Source: JADLBR01 sp020847615 (GTDB lineage: Bacteria; Verrucomicrobiota; Verrucomicrobiia; JADLBR01). Taken from it: DNA of 33,454 nucleotides. The stretch lies in NCBI GenBank assembly GCA_026646655.1, contig JAPKHT010000056.1, positions 1 to 33,454 on the forward strand, in the 5' to 3' direction. Position numbers and translations under genes: made by a program. Positions 1-6,379 of this stretch are shown here, one piece after another; the stretch's first letter is position 1; the number at the start of each line of letters is the position of its first letter. The notes beneath the pieces were generated by a model. The model saw only the letters and a program-made list of their open reading frames with translations. It was not told where the DNA came from and did no database searches.

Positions 1-421
1 CACCGACAAAACAACGGGGGTAGGGGGCGGTGTCTTCACGCCCCGCCGATTCGGCCCTCAATCCGGCGCTCCGATCCCAAATCCACCCAACCCTGCGACC
101 CTCCCAGAAAATTCCCCCCGCGATGAAATGTCCGGGCTAAAGGCACCACTACGAACACTTCCGCGGCGTTGGGTTCGTAGTGCCGCCTTCAGGCGGCATT
201 CGCATAACCTGCTGATGACGTGTCTTTTGTGACACACATCAACGTATCACCAACTTTGACGTTTTAGGTCAGATGTCATCCGGCAACCGCCGGACCACCG
301 GCGCAGAAAATGCAGCCGGAGCCGTGAGGCTTTGGCGGCCAAACGCTTACGCGTTCGGCTACGGGAAGCGCTGGGGCGATTCTCGAAGCTAGGAGTTTGA
401 CGGACGAAGTCCGACAAGCTC
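1..421. other. gene-free left end with repeats
   Basis: No credible coding frame is seen on either strand. The stretch holds a piece of a hairpin arm (124-138), one copy of the long dispersed repeat (138-278), a small inverted repeat (AACGC/GCGTT near 343-356) and most of a CTAG-bounded palindrome (388-426) that runs into the end of pstB1. The first 120 bases show nothing I can assign; they may be the edge of a neighbouring intergenic region. Confidence 0.6.
138..278 (+). repeat. long dispersed repeat, copy A
   Basis: This is one of three copies of a ~140-160 bp element in the window (others near 13252-13411, inverted, and 31035-31195, direct). Within 181-240 it differs from the matching 60 bases of the third copy at only 2 positions. 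It contains an imperfect large hairpin with arms reading roughly AAAGGCACCACTACGAAC and GTTCGTAGTGCCGCCTT, the short palindrome GCCGCCTTCAGGCGGC, and a second stem built from GTGTC/GACAC near 220-240. Unlike the other two copies it lacks the left flank CTTCTGGTGGGT, which is replaced by part of another palindrome (124-138). It has no coding capacity I would defend. Confidence 0.85.
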
Positions 422-426
422 CTAGC
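388..426. repeat. CTAG-bounded palindrome overlapping the pstB1 stop
   Basis: An 18-bp stem with a 3-nt loop: GCTAGGAGTTTGACGGAC against GTCCGACAAGCTCCTAGC, with one mismatch and one wobble pair. The TAG stop of pstB1 (422-424, minus strand) lies in one arm. There is no T-run after it on the minus strand, so it is not a textbook intrinsic terminator, although it may stabilise or end the mRNA. Related copies occur at 27509-27541, 33032-33072 and probably 33203-33235. Confidence 0.85.
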
Positions 427-1198
427 CGTATCGGCCCTCGATGTACTCTGCGGTCCTGGGGTTCTTTGGGTTGAGGAAGAGGTCCTCGGTGCGGGAGTGC
501 TCGATGAGTTCCCCGAGGAGCATGAAGATGCACTCGTCGGAGGCGCGCCGGGCCTGGGCCATGTTATGGGTGACGATGACGATGGTGTAGCGGCCCTTGA
601 GGGCGAACATGAGTTCCTCGATGGCGCGGGTGCCCTCGACGTCGAGGGCCGAGCACGGCTCATCCATGAGGATGACCTCGGGCTTCAGGGGGAGGAGGCG
701 GGCGATGCAGAGTTTCTGCTGCTGTTCCAGCTGCAGGGTGGTGGCCTTGCGGTCGAGGTGGTCCTTCAGGTCCTTCCAGAGGCCCACCTCGGTCAGGGCC
801 CTCTCGACGGCGTCGTCCATCTCGGGGCGAGTGAGGGTGCCGCGGGGGTGGTGGATGCGCAGGCCGAACACGACGTTCTCGTAGACGGAGATGGGGAGCG
901 GGTTGGGGCGCTGGAAGACCATGCCCACGGACTTTCTGAGTTCCACGAGGGACACGTCGGGGTCGTAGATGTTCTTGTTGAGGATGCGGATCTCGCCGGT
1001 GGTCGTGACGTATCCGTAGCGCTCGTTGACGCGGTTGAAGCAGCGGAGCAGGGTGGTCTTGCCGCAGCCGGAGGGACCGATGAGGGAGGTGATGATGCCG
1101 TGCCTGATGTCCAGGGTGACATTGATGAGGGCCTGGAACTTCGCGTACCAGAGGTTGAGGTCGCGCGTGGTGATGCAGGGAGGGGGTGGGTCGCTCAT
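422..1198 (-). CDS. pstB: phosphate ABC transporter ATPase, PstB1 (degenerate signature)
   Basis: The protein has 258 aa, the usual PstB length. It is the ATPase of the high-affinity phosphate importer and would act on the cytoplasmic face with PstA/PstC. Walker A (GPSGCGKTT, 41-49), the Q-loop Gln96 in a typical FQRPNP context, Walker B ending D179-E180, the D-loop SALD and the switch His211 are all canonical. The ABC signature is not: where PstB has LSGGQQQ, this protein reads LQLEQQQ (155-161). It overlaps the preceding pstB2 gene by 4 bases (ATGA), which implies translational coupling and equal amounts of the two subunits. Its stop codon sits inside a palindromic repeat. The family call is very secure. 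The inference is that it supplies the intact ATP-binding half of a heterodimer and relies on PstB2 for the signature motif. Confidence 0.95.
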   Translation of the reverse strand: MSDPPPPCITTRDLNLWYAKFQALINVTLDIRHGIITSLIGPSGCGKTTLLRCFNRVNERYGYVTTTGEIRILNKNIYDPDVSLVELRKSVGMVFQRPNPLPISVYENVVFGLRIHHPRGTLTRPEMDDAVERALTEVGLWKDLKDHLDRKATTLQLEQQQKLCIARLLPLKPEVILMDEPCSALDVEGTRAIEELMFALKGRYTIVIVTHNMAQARRASDECIFMLLGELIEHSRTEDLFLNPKNPRTAEYIEGRYG

Positions 1199-1956
1199 CC
1201 GAACAATCCGTTGACGTACTCGTAGGTGCGCCGGTCCCGGGGGCTGTTGCCGAAGATGGTGTCACTCGGGCCGAGCTCGATGATCTCGCCGTTCCAGAGG
1301 AACATGGTGCGGTCGGCGAGGCGGCGGGCCTGCTGGGTGAGGTTGGTGACGAGGATGATCGTCATGTTCTTGCGCAGGTCCTTGAGGACATCCTCGATGC
1401 GCATGGTCGTGACGGGGTCGATGGCGATGCTGAACTCGTCGAGGCAGAGGATCTCCGGCTGGTGGGACAGGGCGCGGGCGATCGTGAGGCGCTGCTGCTG
1501 GCCCCCGGAGAGCTTGGTGCCCAGGGAATCGAGGCGGTCCTTGACCTCGTCCCAGAGCGCGGCCTGCCGGAGGCACTGCTCGACGATGGCGTCGATGTCG
1601 GCCTTTCGATTCATGCCCGCGCAGCGGGGCGCGAAGGCGACGTTGTCGTAGATGCTGAGCGGGAGGCCGACGGGGAGGGGTGCGACCATGCCGATCTTGC
1701 GGCGGAGGGCGTAGAGGTCCTTGGCCCCGCGGACGTCCTCTCCGTCGACGGTGATGGTGCCGGCCACGGAGGCCTCCGGGGAGAAGTCGATGGTGCGGTT
1801 GATGCAGCGGAGCAGGGAGGTCTTGCCGGATTGCGCGGGGCCGATGACCCCGAAGATCTCGTTCCTGCGGATGTCGAGCGAGATGCCGTGGAGGACCTCC
1901 CTGGTGCCGTAGGCTAGCCGGAGGTCGCGGATCTCGATGTGGGTCTCGCTGGGCAT
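1195..1956 (-). CDS. pstB: second phosphate ABC transporter ATPase, PstB2 (degenerate nucleotide site)
   Basis: This 253-aa PstB paralogue lies directly upstream of pstB1. It keeps a perfect signature (LSGGQQQ, 149-155) but has drifted in its own nucleotide site. Walker A is GPAQSGKTS (39-47). The Q-loop Gln is lost (GMVAPLPVG, with Pro93 at the Gln position). Walker B reads CLDEFS, with the catalytic Glu174 kept but the following Pro replaced. The switch His is Asn205 (ILVTNLTQQA instead of VTHN). PstB1 has the reverse pattern. In heterodimeric ABC ATPases each site pairs one subunit's Walker motifs with the other's signature, so a PstB1/PstB2 dimer would have one complete and one degenerate site. 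The gene starts 7 bases after the pstA stop and ends in a 4-base overlap with pstB1. The asymmetry is seen in the sequence; the heterodimer is inferred. Confidence 0.93.
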   Translation of the reverse strand: MPSETHIEIRDLRLAYGTREVLHGISLDIRRNEIFGVIGPAQSGKTSLLRCINRTIDFSPEASVAGTITVDGEDVRGAKDLYALRRKIGMVAPLPVGLPLSIYDNVAFAPRCAGMNRKADIDAIVEQCLRQAALWDEVKDRLDSLGTKLSGGQQQRLTIARALSHQPEILCLDEFSIAIDPVTTMRIEDVLKDLRKNMTIILVTNLTQQARRLADRTMFLWNGEIIELGPSDTIFGNSPRDRRTYEYVNGLFG

Positions 1957-1963
1957 GGCGGGG

Positions 1964-2848
1964 TCACCACTTCTTTCGCGCGCGCATGTGGGCGCGGAGG
2001 GCGATGGCCGCGGCGTTGACCAGCAGGACGGAGCCCAGGAGCACGACCGCGGTCGCGAACGGCACGGACTCTCTCACGCCGGGGACCTGCGTGGAAATCG
2101 TGTAGAGGTGCATGGAGAGGGCCATGCATTGCTCGTTGAGGTTGTAGGCGAAAAGGTCGCCCTTCTGGACCGCCTTGAAGAAGACCGCGCCGGTGAACAT
2201 GATGGGGGCGGTCTCGCCGGCGGCGCGGCTGACCTGGAGGATGACGCCGGTGAGGATGCCGCTGATGGAGTTGGGCAGGACGACGGACCGGATGGTCTGC
2301 CACCGGGTGGCGCCGACATTCCAGCATGCCTCGCGGAAGCTCATGGGGACGCTGGCCAGGGCCTCGCGGGTGCTGGCGATGATGACCGGGAGCGTCATGA
2401 TGGCGAGGGTGAGCGACGCCGACAGGATGGAGTATCCGAATCGCGCGGCATAGACGAAGGCGCCGAGGCCGAAGAGGGCGTGGACGATGCTGGGCACGCC
2501 GGCGAGGTTGATGACCGCCAGGTTAATCAGGCGGTTGAGCCAGTTGTCCCGGGCGTACTCGTTGAGGTAGACGGCGGCGAGGATGCCGATGGGGGCCGAC
2601 ACGGCGAGCGAGATGAAAACCAGGTAGATGGTCCCGACGAAGGCGGGCCAGATGCCGCCCTCGGTCATTCCCCGCCTGGGGATGTCGAGGAGGAAATCGA
2701 CGCGCAGGGAAGGCGCGGCCTTGACGAAGAGGAACACGACGATGAGGAGCAGCGGCAGGATCATGGAGCCCGCCATCGCGAAGAACACCCACTTTGCCGT
2801 GGTCTCGGAGCGCCGCTTGTCGCGCACGAATGGGGTTTCGGCGAACAT
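1964..2848 (-). CDS. pstA: phosphate ABC transporter permease PstA
   Basis: The 294-aa inner-membrane permease forms the phosphate channel together with PstC. A first membrane segment lies at about residues 19-42, followed by a periplasmic loop and five further hydrophobic stretches. The cytoplasmic coupling (EAA) loop that docks on the ATPase is recognisable as REACWNVGATRWQTIRSVVL, and the downstream RAAGETAPIMF motif is typical of PstA. The gene begins one base after the pstC stop codon and is followed after 7 bases by pstB2, so the operon is tightly packed. Length and motifs are normal for the family. Confidence 0.95.
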   Translation of the reverse strand: MFAETPFVRDKRRSETTAKWVFFAMAGSMILPLLLIVVFLFVKAAPSLRVDFLLDIPRRGMTEGGIWPAFVGTIYLVFISLAVSAPIGILAAVYLNEYARDNWLNRLINLAVINLAGVPSIVHALFGLGAFVYAARFGYSILSASLTLAIMTLPVIIASTREALASVPMSFREACWNVGATRWQTIRSVVLPNSISGILTGVILQVSRAAGETAPIMFTGAVFFKAVQKGDLFAYNLNEQCMALSMHLYTISTQVPGVRESVPFATAVVLLGSVLLVNAAAIALRAHMRARKKW

Positions 2849-2849
2849 C

Positions 2850-3797
2850 CTATTTTTTCCGGATGCCGCGGACGGCCATGTCGGCGGCGAGGTTGACGAA
2901 GAAGGTGATGGTGAAGAGCAGGACGCCGATCAGGAACAGGACGCGGTAGTGGTCGGAGTCCGCGGGCGCCTCGCCGAGTTCCGCGGCGATATTGGCGGTC
3001 AGGGTGCGGACCGAGTCCAGGATGCTGTGGGGGATCTTGACCGCGTGGCCGGTGGCCATGAGGACGGCCATGGTCTCGCCGACGGCGCGCCCGACGCCCA
3101 GAAGGACGGCGGCGAGCAGGCCGTTCTTTGCGGCGGGGAGCAGGACGCGCCAGACCAGTTGCCATCGCGTGGCGCCGAGGGCGATGCCCGCCTCGCGATA
3201 TGAGTCCGGCACGGCCTTGAGGGCATCCTCCCCGATGGACACGATGATGGGGACGCTCATCAGGGCGAGGATGATGCCGCCGTTGAGGATGTTGACGCCG
3301 ACGGGCGCGCCGGTGAATTGCACGATGAGCTTGCTCATCACCGTCAGGCCGATGAAGCCCCAGACGACGCTGGGGATCGCGGCGAGCAACTCGATGATGA
3401 TCTTCAGGGTCTCCTTGAGGCGGGGGCCGCAGAACTCGGAGACATAGATGGCCGCGCCCAGGCCGAAGGGGACGGCGATGGCCATGGCGAGGGCGGTGAC
3501 GCTGAAGGTGCCCGCCGTCATGGCGAGGACCCCGTAGCGCTTGTTGATCTCGGAGGTGGGGTACCACTGCTCGCTGAAGAGAAACTGTCGGAGGTCGAAC
3601 CGGTCGCTGAAGAGGACGGGAGCGGCCTCCTTGAACACAAAGACGAAGATGCTCAGGACGAAGAAGATGGCGCTGATGCCGCAGGCGTAGATGAGGGCGG
3701 TGAGGAGGCGCTCGCCGATCAGGGCCCAGGCGGGGCGCTTCGCGTGGCGCACCGCGAAGCTGAACTGGGCGGCTGGCTGGGTGTCCCCTGCGCTCAT
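2850..3797 (-). CDS. pstC: phosphate ABC transporter permease PstC
   Basis: This 315-aa permease is the partner of PstA. Six hydrophobic segments are visible, the first at about 25-50, and the EAA loop reads YREAGIALGATRWQLVWRVL. The GRAVGETMAVLMATG motif is characteristic of PstC. I chose the ATG at 3797 because it gives the normal N-terminus (MSAGDTQPAAQF). The frame remains open further upstream but would then run into pstS. A 109-base gap separates it from pstS and contains a small G+C-rich inverted repeat (GTCCGTCGGAC near 3855-3865). A hairpin there could set the pstS-to-permease ratio, but the stem is short and this is speculative. Confidence 0.94.
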   Translation of the reverse strand: MSAGDTQPAAQFSFAVRHAKRPAWALIGERLLTALIYACGISAIFFVLSIFVFVFKEAAPVLFSDRFDLRQFLFSEQWYPTSEINKRYGVLAMTAGTFSVTALAMAIAVPFGLGAAIYVSEFCGPRLKETLKIIIELLAAIPSVVWGFIGLTVMSKLIVQFTGAPVGVNILNGGIILALMSVPIIVSIGEDALKAVPDSYREAGIALGATRWQLVWRVLLPAAKNGLLAAVLLGVGRAVGETMAVLMATGHAVKIPHSILDSVRTLTANIAAELGEAPADSDHYRVLFLIGVLLFTITFFVNLAADMAVRGIRKK

Positions 3798-3906
3798 CGT
3801 GGCCTGTCGGTGTCGGTCATCCGAAATCCCCGGGACCCGCGCCGCGCGATCCGGTCCGTCGGACGGCCGGGCCGGTCGCTGTCGCGCGAGGGTGACCCGG
3901 GAGAAC

Positions 3907-4821
3907 CTATTTCTTGCGCGCCTCTGCGGGCAGCGGCACGTAGCCGCTCTCCTCCACGATTTTCTGGCCGGCATCGGTGAAGATCCAATCGATGTAGCTC
4001 TTAACCTCGCCCGCGGGCTCCCCGAGGGTGTAGATCTCGAGCGCGCGCGCGATCGGGTATTTTTTGCTGAGGGTGCTGGCGACGCTGGGTTCGATCGCGG
4101 GTTCGCCCTTCCTCATGGCGACCCTGAGCATCTTGACCTTGCCGGGCTCGTTGTAGCCCATGCCGCTGTAGCCGATGGCGCCGGGGGTGCTGGCGACGAG
4201 TTCGACGACCTCCTTGGAGCCGTTCATGTCGCGGGAGCCCAGTTTGAAATCCTTTTTGTTTAGCACGTGCTCGCGGAAGAACTCGTAGGTGCCGGAGCTC
4301 GACTGGCGGCTGATGCGGATGATCTCGTCCTGTCCGCCGGGGATGGTCACGCCGAGCTGGGACCATCGGATGGTTGCGCCATTTTCGGCGAAGATATCGG
4401 CGAGTTGCTCGGTCGAGATCTCGGCGAGCGGGTTGTCCTTGTGGACATAGATCGCGAGCGCGTCGTAGCCCACGATGAATTTCTTGGGTTCCTTGCCCGT
4501 GTTCTTCTTGGCCTGCTCGATCTCCTCGGGTTTCATGTCGCGGCTGGCGTTGGCGATGTCGATGGTGCCGCGGATGAGGGCCGCGATGCCCACGCCGGAG
4601 CCGCCGCCGGAGACCTCGACGTCGACGCCGGGGGCGACCCTCTTGTACTGCTCGGCCCAGGCCTGGGCGACGTTGACCATGGTGTCGGAGCCCTTGTTCT
4701 GGATGCAGACGGAGGAGCTGCCGCCGGAGCCGCCGCCGCAACCGGCGAGGAGCAGGCACAACGAGGCCATGGCTGGGGCGCCTGGGCGAATGCCCGACTG
4801 TCTGGTGGTGGCGTGTTTCAT
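3907..4821 (-). CDS. pstS: phosphate-binding lipoprotein PstS
   Basis: The 304-aa substrate-binding protein captures phosphate outside the inner membrane. The N-terminus has a lipoprotein signal with lipobox L25-A-G-C28, followed by a Gly/Ser-rich tether. Phosphate-contact motifs of the family are present: GSDTM (44-48), SGGGSGVG (71-78), NASR (91-94), VGYDALA around Asp120, and SSGTY (175-179). The start is 12 bases from the end of the phoU fusion gene, so the two are co-transcribed. Placing phoU before pstS differs from the E. coli order pstSCAB-phoU. The function call is secure. Confidence 0.95.
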   Translation of the reverse strand: MKHATTRQSGIRPGAPAMASLCLLLAGCGGGSGGSSSVCIQNKGSDTMVNVAQAWAEQYKRVAPGVDVEVSGGGSGVGIAALIRGTIDIANASRDMKPEEIEQAKKNTGKEPKKFIVGYDALAIYVHKDNPLAEISTEQLADIFAENGATIRWSQLGVTIPGGQDEIIRISRQSSSGTYEFFREHVLNKKDFKLGSRDMNGSKEVVELVASTPGAIGYSGMGYNEPGKVKMLRVAMRKGEPAIEPSVASTLSKKYPIARALEIYTLGEPAGEVKSYIDWIFTDAGQKIVEESGYVPLPAEARKK

Positions 4822-4833
4822 GGGCGGGTTCCG

Positions 4834-5949
4834 TTATTCGTTTGTGTTGGCGTGGTCGTCCACGATGGCGTCCACGAGGTATCTGATCTGGGTGCTTATG
4901 GAATCAAAGGCCTTCTCATAGGCGGCCCGGATCTCGTCTGGGGAACCGGTCTTCTTGGAGGGGTCCCTGACGGTCCAGTCGAGGGTGATGATCTTTCTGG
5001 AGTGGGAGGGGAAGGCCCTCCGGGCCTCCGGCGACAGGGCGACGATGACGGCGTAGTGGTCGAGATCGCGGATCTGGTTGATGGCTTTCGGGGCCATGCG
5101 GGCGATGTCCAGGCCCCTGTCTTTCATGAAGGCGAGGGTCGCCGGCTCGATGGGCCTGGGATCGATGCCGGCGCTGGCGAAGGCGAAATTGGGCGGCGCC
5201 ATGGAGGAGGCGATGGCCTCGGCCATCTGGCTCCGGCAGGCGTTGTCGCCATCGACGAAGAGAATTCGGACGATGTCGGCGCCCGGGTGCCGGACATTCT
5301 CTCCGGTGCACATGTAGAGCACCTCCATGCAGATATTTCGGGCCTGGTCCGAGACGCGCTCGAGGCGCCGCGCGATGGTGATGAGGGGGCCCAGGGCCTC
5401 GATGGAGAGGTGGTCTTGGCGGGTGAGGTCGAGGACGTGCTTGGCGAGAGCGCTCTTCAGCGAGTCGACGGCCTCCTCGGTCTCGATGGTTCTCTTCGCG
5501 AGATCGGCATCCTGATCGAGGAAGGCCCGGGTGGCGTCGTGGAGCATCGGGATGGAGAGGTTCGCCATCTCGGTGAAGCGATCCAGGGGGATCTTGGCGT
5601 CCTGGTCGAGCAGCTTCAGGATCTGGCGGGCGATGCTCTCGGCATAGTCGCCGACGCGCTCCAGTTCGAGGTTGATCTTGATGGCCGCATAGGCGAAGCG
5701 CAGCAGGCCCGCGACGGGCTGCTGGCGCACGATGAATTCGAGGCAGAGGCGCTCGATCTCCTTCTCGAGGGCATCGATGTTTCGATCCCGGAGAATGATG
5801 GCGTATGCGGCGTGGCGGTCGCGCTCGGCGAGGGCCTTGACGCAACGCCGGAGGGCGGTCTCGTTCAGGGCGCACATGGCCTCGATCTTGGCGCGGATGG
5901 CGTCAATCTCGCGCTGCATCGACTCCTCGAGATGGGGATGTGTGCTCAC
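4834..5949 (-). CDS. phoU: PhoU fused to a catalytically dead ArsC/LMW-phosphatase-like domain
   Basis: 371 aa, against about 215-240 for PhoU alone. Residues 1-220 form a standard PhoU helical repeat pair with both metal-site motifs, LELERVGDYA (94-103) and RLERVSDQARNI (195-206). PhoU is the negative regulator that links Pst to the PhoR/PhoB system. Residues about 226-365 match the arsenate reductase/low-molecular-weight phosphatase fold: the phosphate loop ILFVDGDNACRSQMAE (229-244), and the distal acid motif RDPSKKTGSPDE (328-339). In active members the loop reads C-x5-C/x-R-S, with the first Cys as nucleophile. Here that position is Asp233 (GAT codon). The two redox Cys of ArsC expected near 305-315 are absent; only Cys238 remains. 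The domain should bind an oxyanion without catalysis. The start is GTG at 5949; an internal ATG ten codons later is possible. Confidence 0.9.
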   Translation of the reverse strand: MSTHPHLEESMQREIDAIRAKIEAMCALNETALRRCVKALAERDRHAAYAIILRDRNIDALEKEIERLCLEFIVRQQPVAGLLRFAYAAIKINLELERVGDYAESIARQILKLLDQDAKIPLDRFTEMANLSIPMLHDATRAFLDQDADLAKRTIETEEAVDSLKSALAKHVLDLTRQDHLSIEALGPLITIARRLERVSDQARNICMEVLYMCTGENVRHPGADIVRILFVDGDNACRSQMAEAIASSMAPPNFAFASAGIDPRPIEPATLAFMKDRGLDIARMAPKAINQIRDLDHYAVIVALSPEARRAFPSHSRKIITLDWTVRDPSKKTGSPDEIRAAYEKAFDSISTQIRYLVDAIVDDHANTNE

Positions 5950-6053
5950 CGGTCAGAGACCTATAGACCCTGCCGGTGGGCTGGCCACCTTTTTTTCGCA
6001 TTCTGGGGCTGTGGCTTGGGGCTGACATCGGGTCGGGGCATGGGGCTGGGTCC

Positions 6054-6100
6054 ATTGTGTGGCGGATCATTGTTACGATGGCGCGACCGCCACGTTACGG
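6054..6100 (-). promoter_or_regulatory. candidate Pho box and -10 for the pst operon
   Basis: On the minus strand three 7-base units recur every 11 bases: CCGTAAC, CGGTCGC and TCGTAAC, separated by 4-base spacers. The outer two share CGTAAC exactly. The arrangement (7-base direct repeats, 4-base spacers) is that of PhoB boxes, although the units match the enteric consensus CTGTCAT only in part. A -10-like CACAAT (6054-6059) follows about 11 bases after the last unit, which fits a PhoB-activated promoter without a -35. The leader to the phoU start would be about 100 bases. This is inferred from spacing and genomic position. Confidence 0.4.
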
Positions 6101-6233
6101 AGCGGTGACGAATGCGGTCGATGGCGCGTGGGTGGAACGATGGCCGCGGGGGACGGCACGGGGCTCCGCCCGTTGATGGCGCGCGGGATACGCGGATCCG
6201 CGCCGCCGACGTGCGCCGGGCGCCGAAAGCCTC

Positions 6234-6262
6234 TTGCGATAGGGCCGGGCATCTGCCATAAT
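6234..6262 (+). promoter_or_regulatory. sigma70-type promoter for tRNA-Pro
   Basis: TTGCGA (6234-6239) and CATAAT (6257-6262) are separated by 17 bases, and the -10 ends 9 bases before the mature tRNA 5' end. The match is 4/6 at -35 and 5/6 at -10. It probably also drives the U32 gene that starts close behind the tRNA. Confidence 0.75.
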
Positions 6263-6271
6263 GATCATTCA

Positions 6272-6346
6272 CGGGCTGTAGCGCAGTTTGGCTAGCGCGC
6301 CTCGTTCGGGACGAGGAGGTCCAGGGTTCAAATCCCTGCAGCCCGA
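6272..6346 (+). tRNA. tRNA-Pro (anticodon CGG)
   Basis: A complete cloverleaf can be drawn: acceptor CGGGCTG/CAGCCCG, D stem GCGC/GCGC, anticodon stem CCTCG/CGAGG with loop TTCGGGA (anticodon CGG at 6307-6309, reading CCG), T stem CAGGG/CCCTG with loop TTCAAAT, and discriminator A. The C1-G72 pair is a hallmark of bacterial tRNA-Pro. CCA is not encoded. CCG is a common proline codon in this G+C-rich genome. Confidence 0.97.
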
Positions 6347-6379
6347 TTCACTATTTTTGTGGGAAGCGGTGATTCTGGC

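Larger units (their letters stand above)
5950..6271. other. divergent control region between phoU/pst and tRNA-Pro
   Basis: A 322-base region with no gene. It carries the candidate Pho box and -10 for the leftward pst operon (6054-6100) and the tRNA promoter for the rightward transcript (6234-6262). A run of seven T (5991-5997, A on the minus strand) lies in the phoU leader. I see no convincing terminator or small ORF. Confidence 0.6.

Noticed and set aside
3798..3906. Regulatory hairpin between pstS and pstC
   Set aside because: Only short stems of 4-6 bp can be drawn, which is expected by chance in such G+C-rich DNA.
4267..6108. A 613-codon plus-strand frame opposite pstS and phoU
   Set aside because: Gly/Asp/Val-rich mirror translation of two conserved genes; no start signals or domains.
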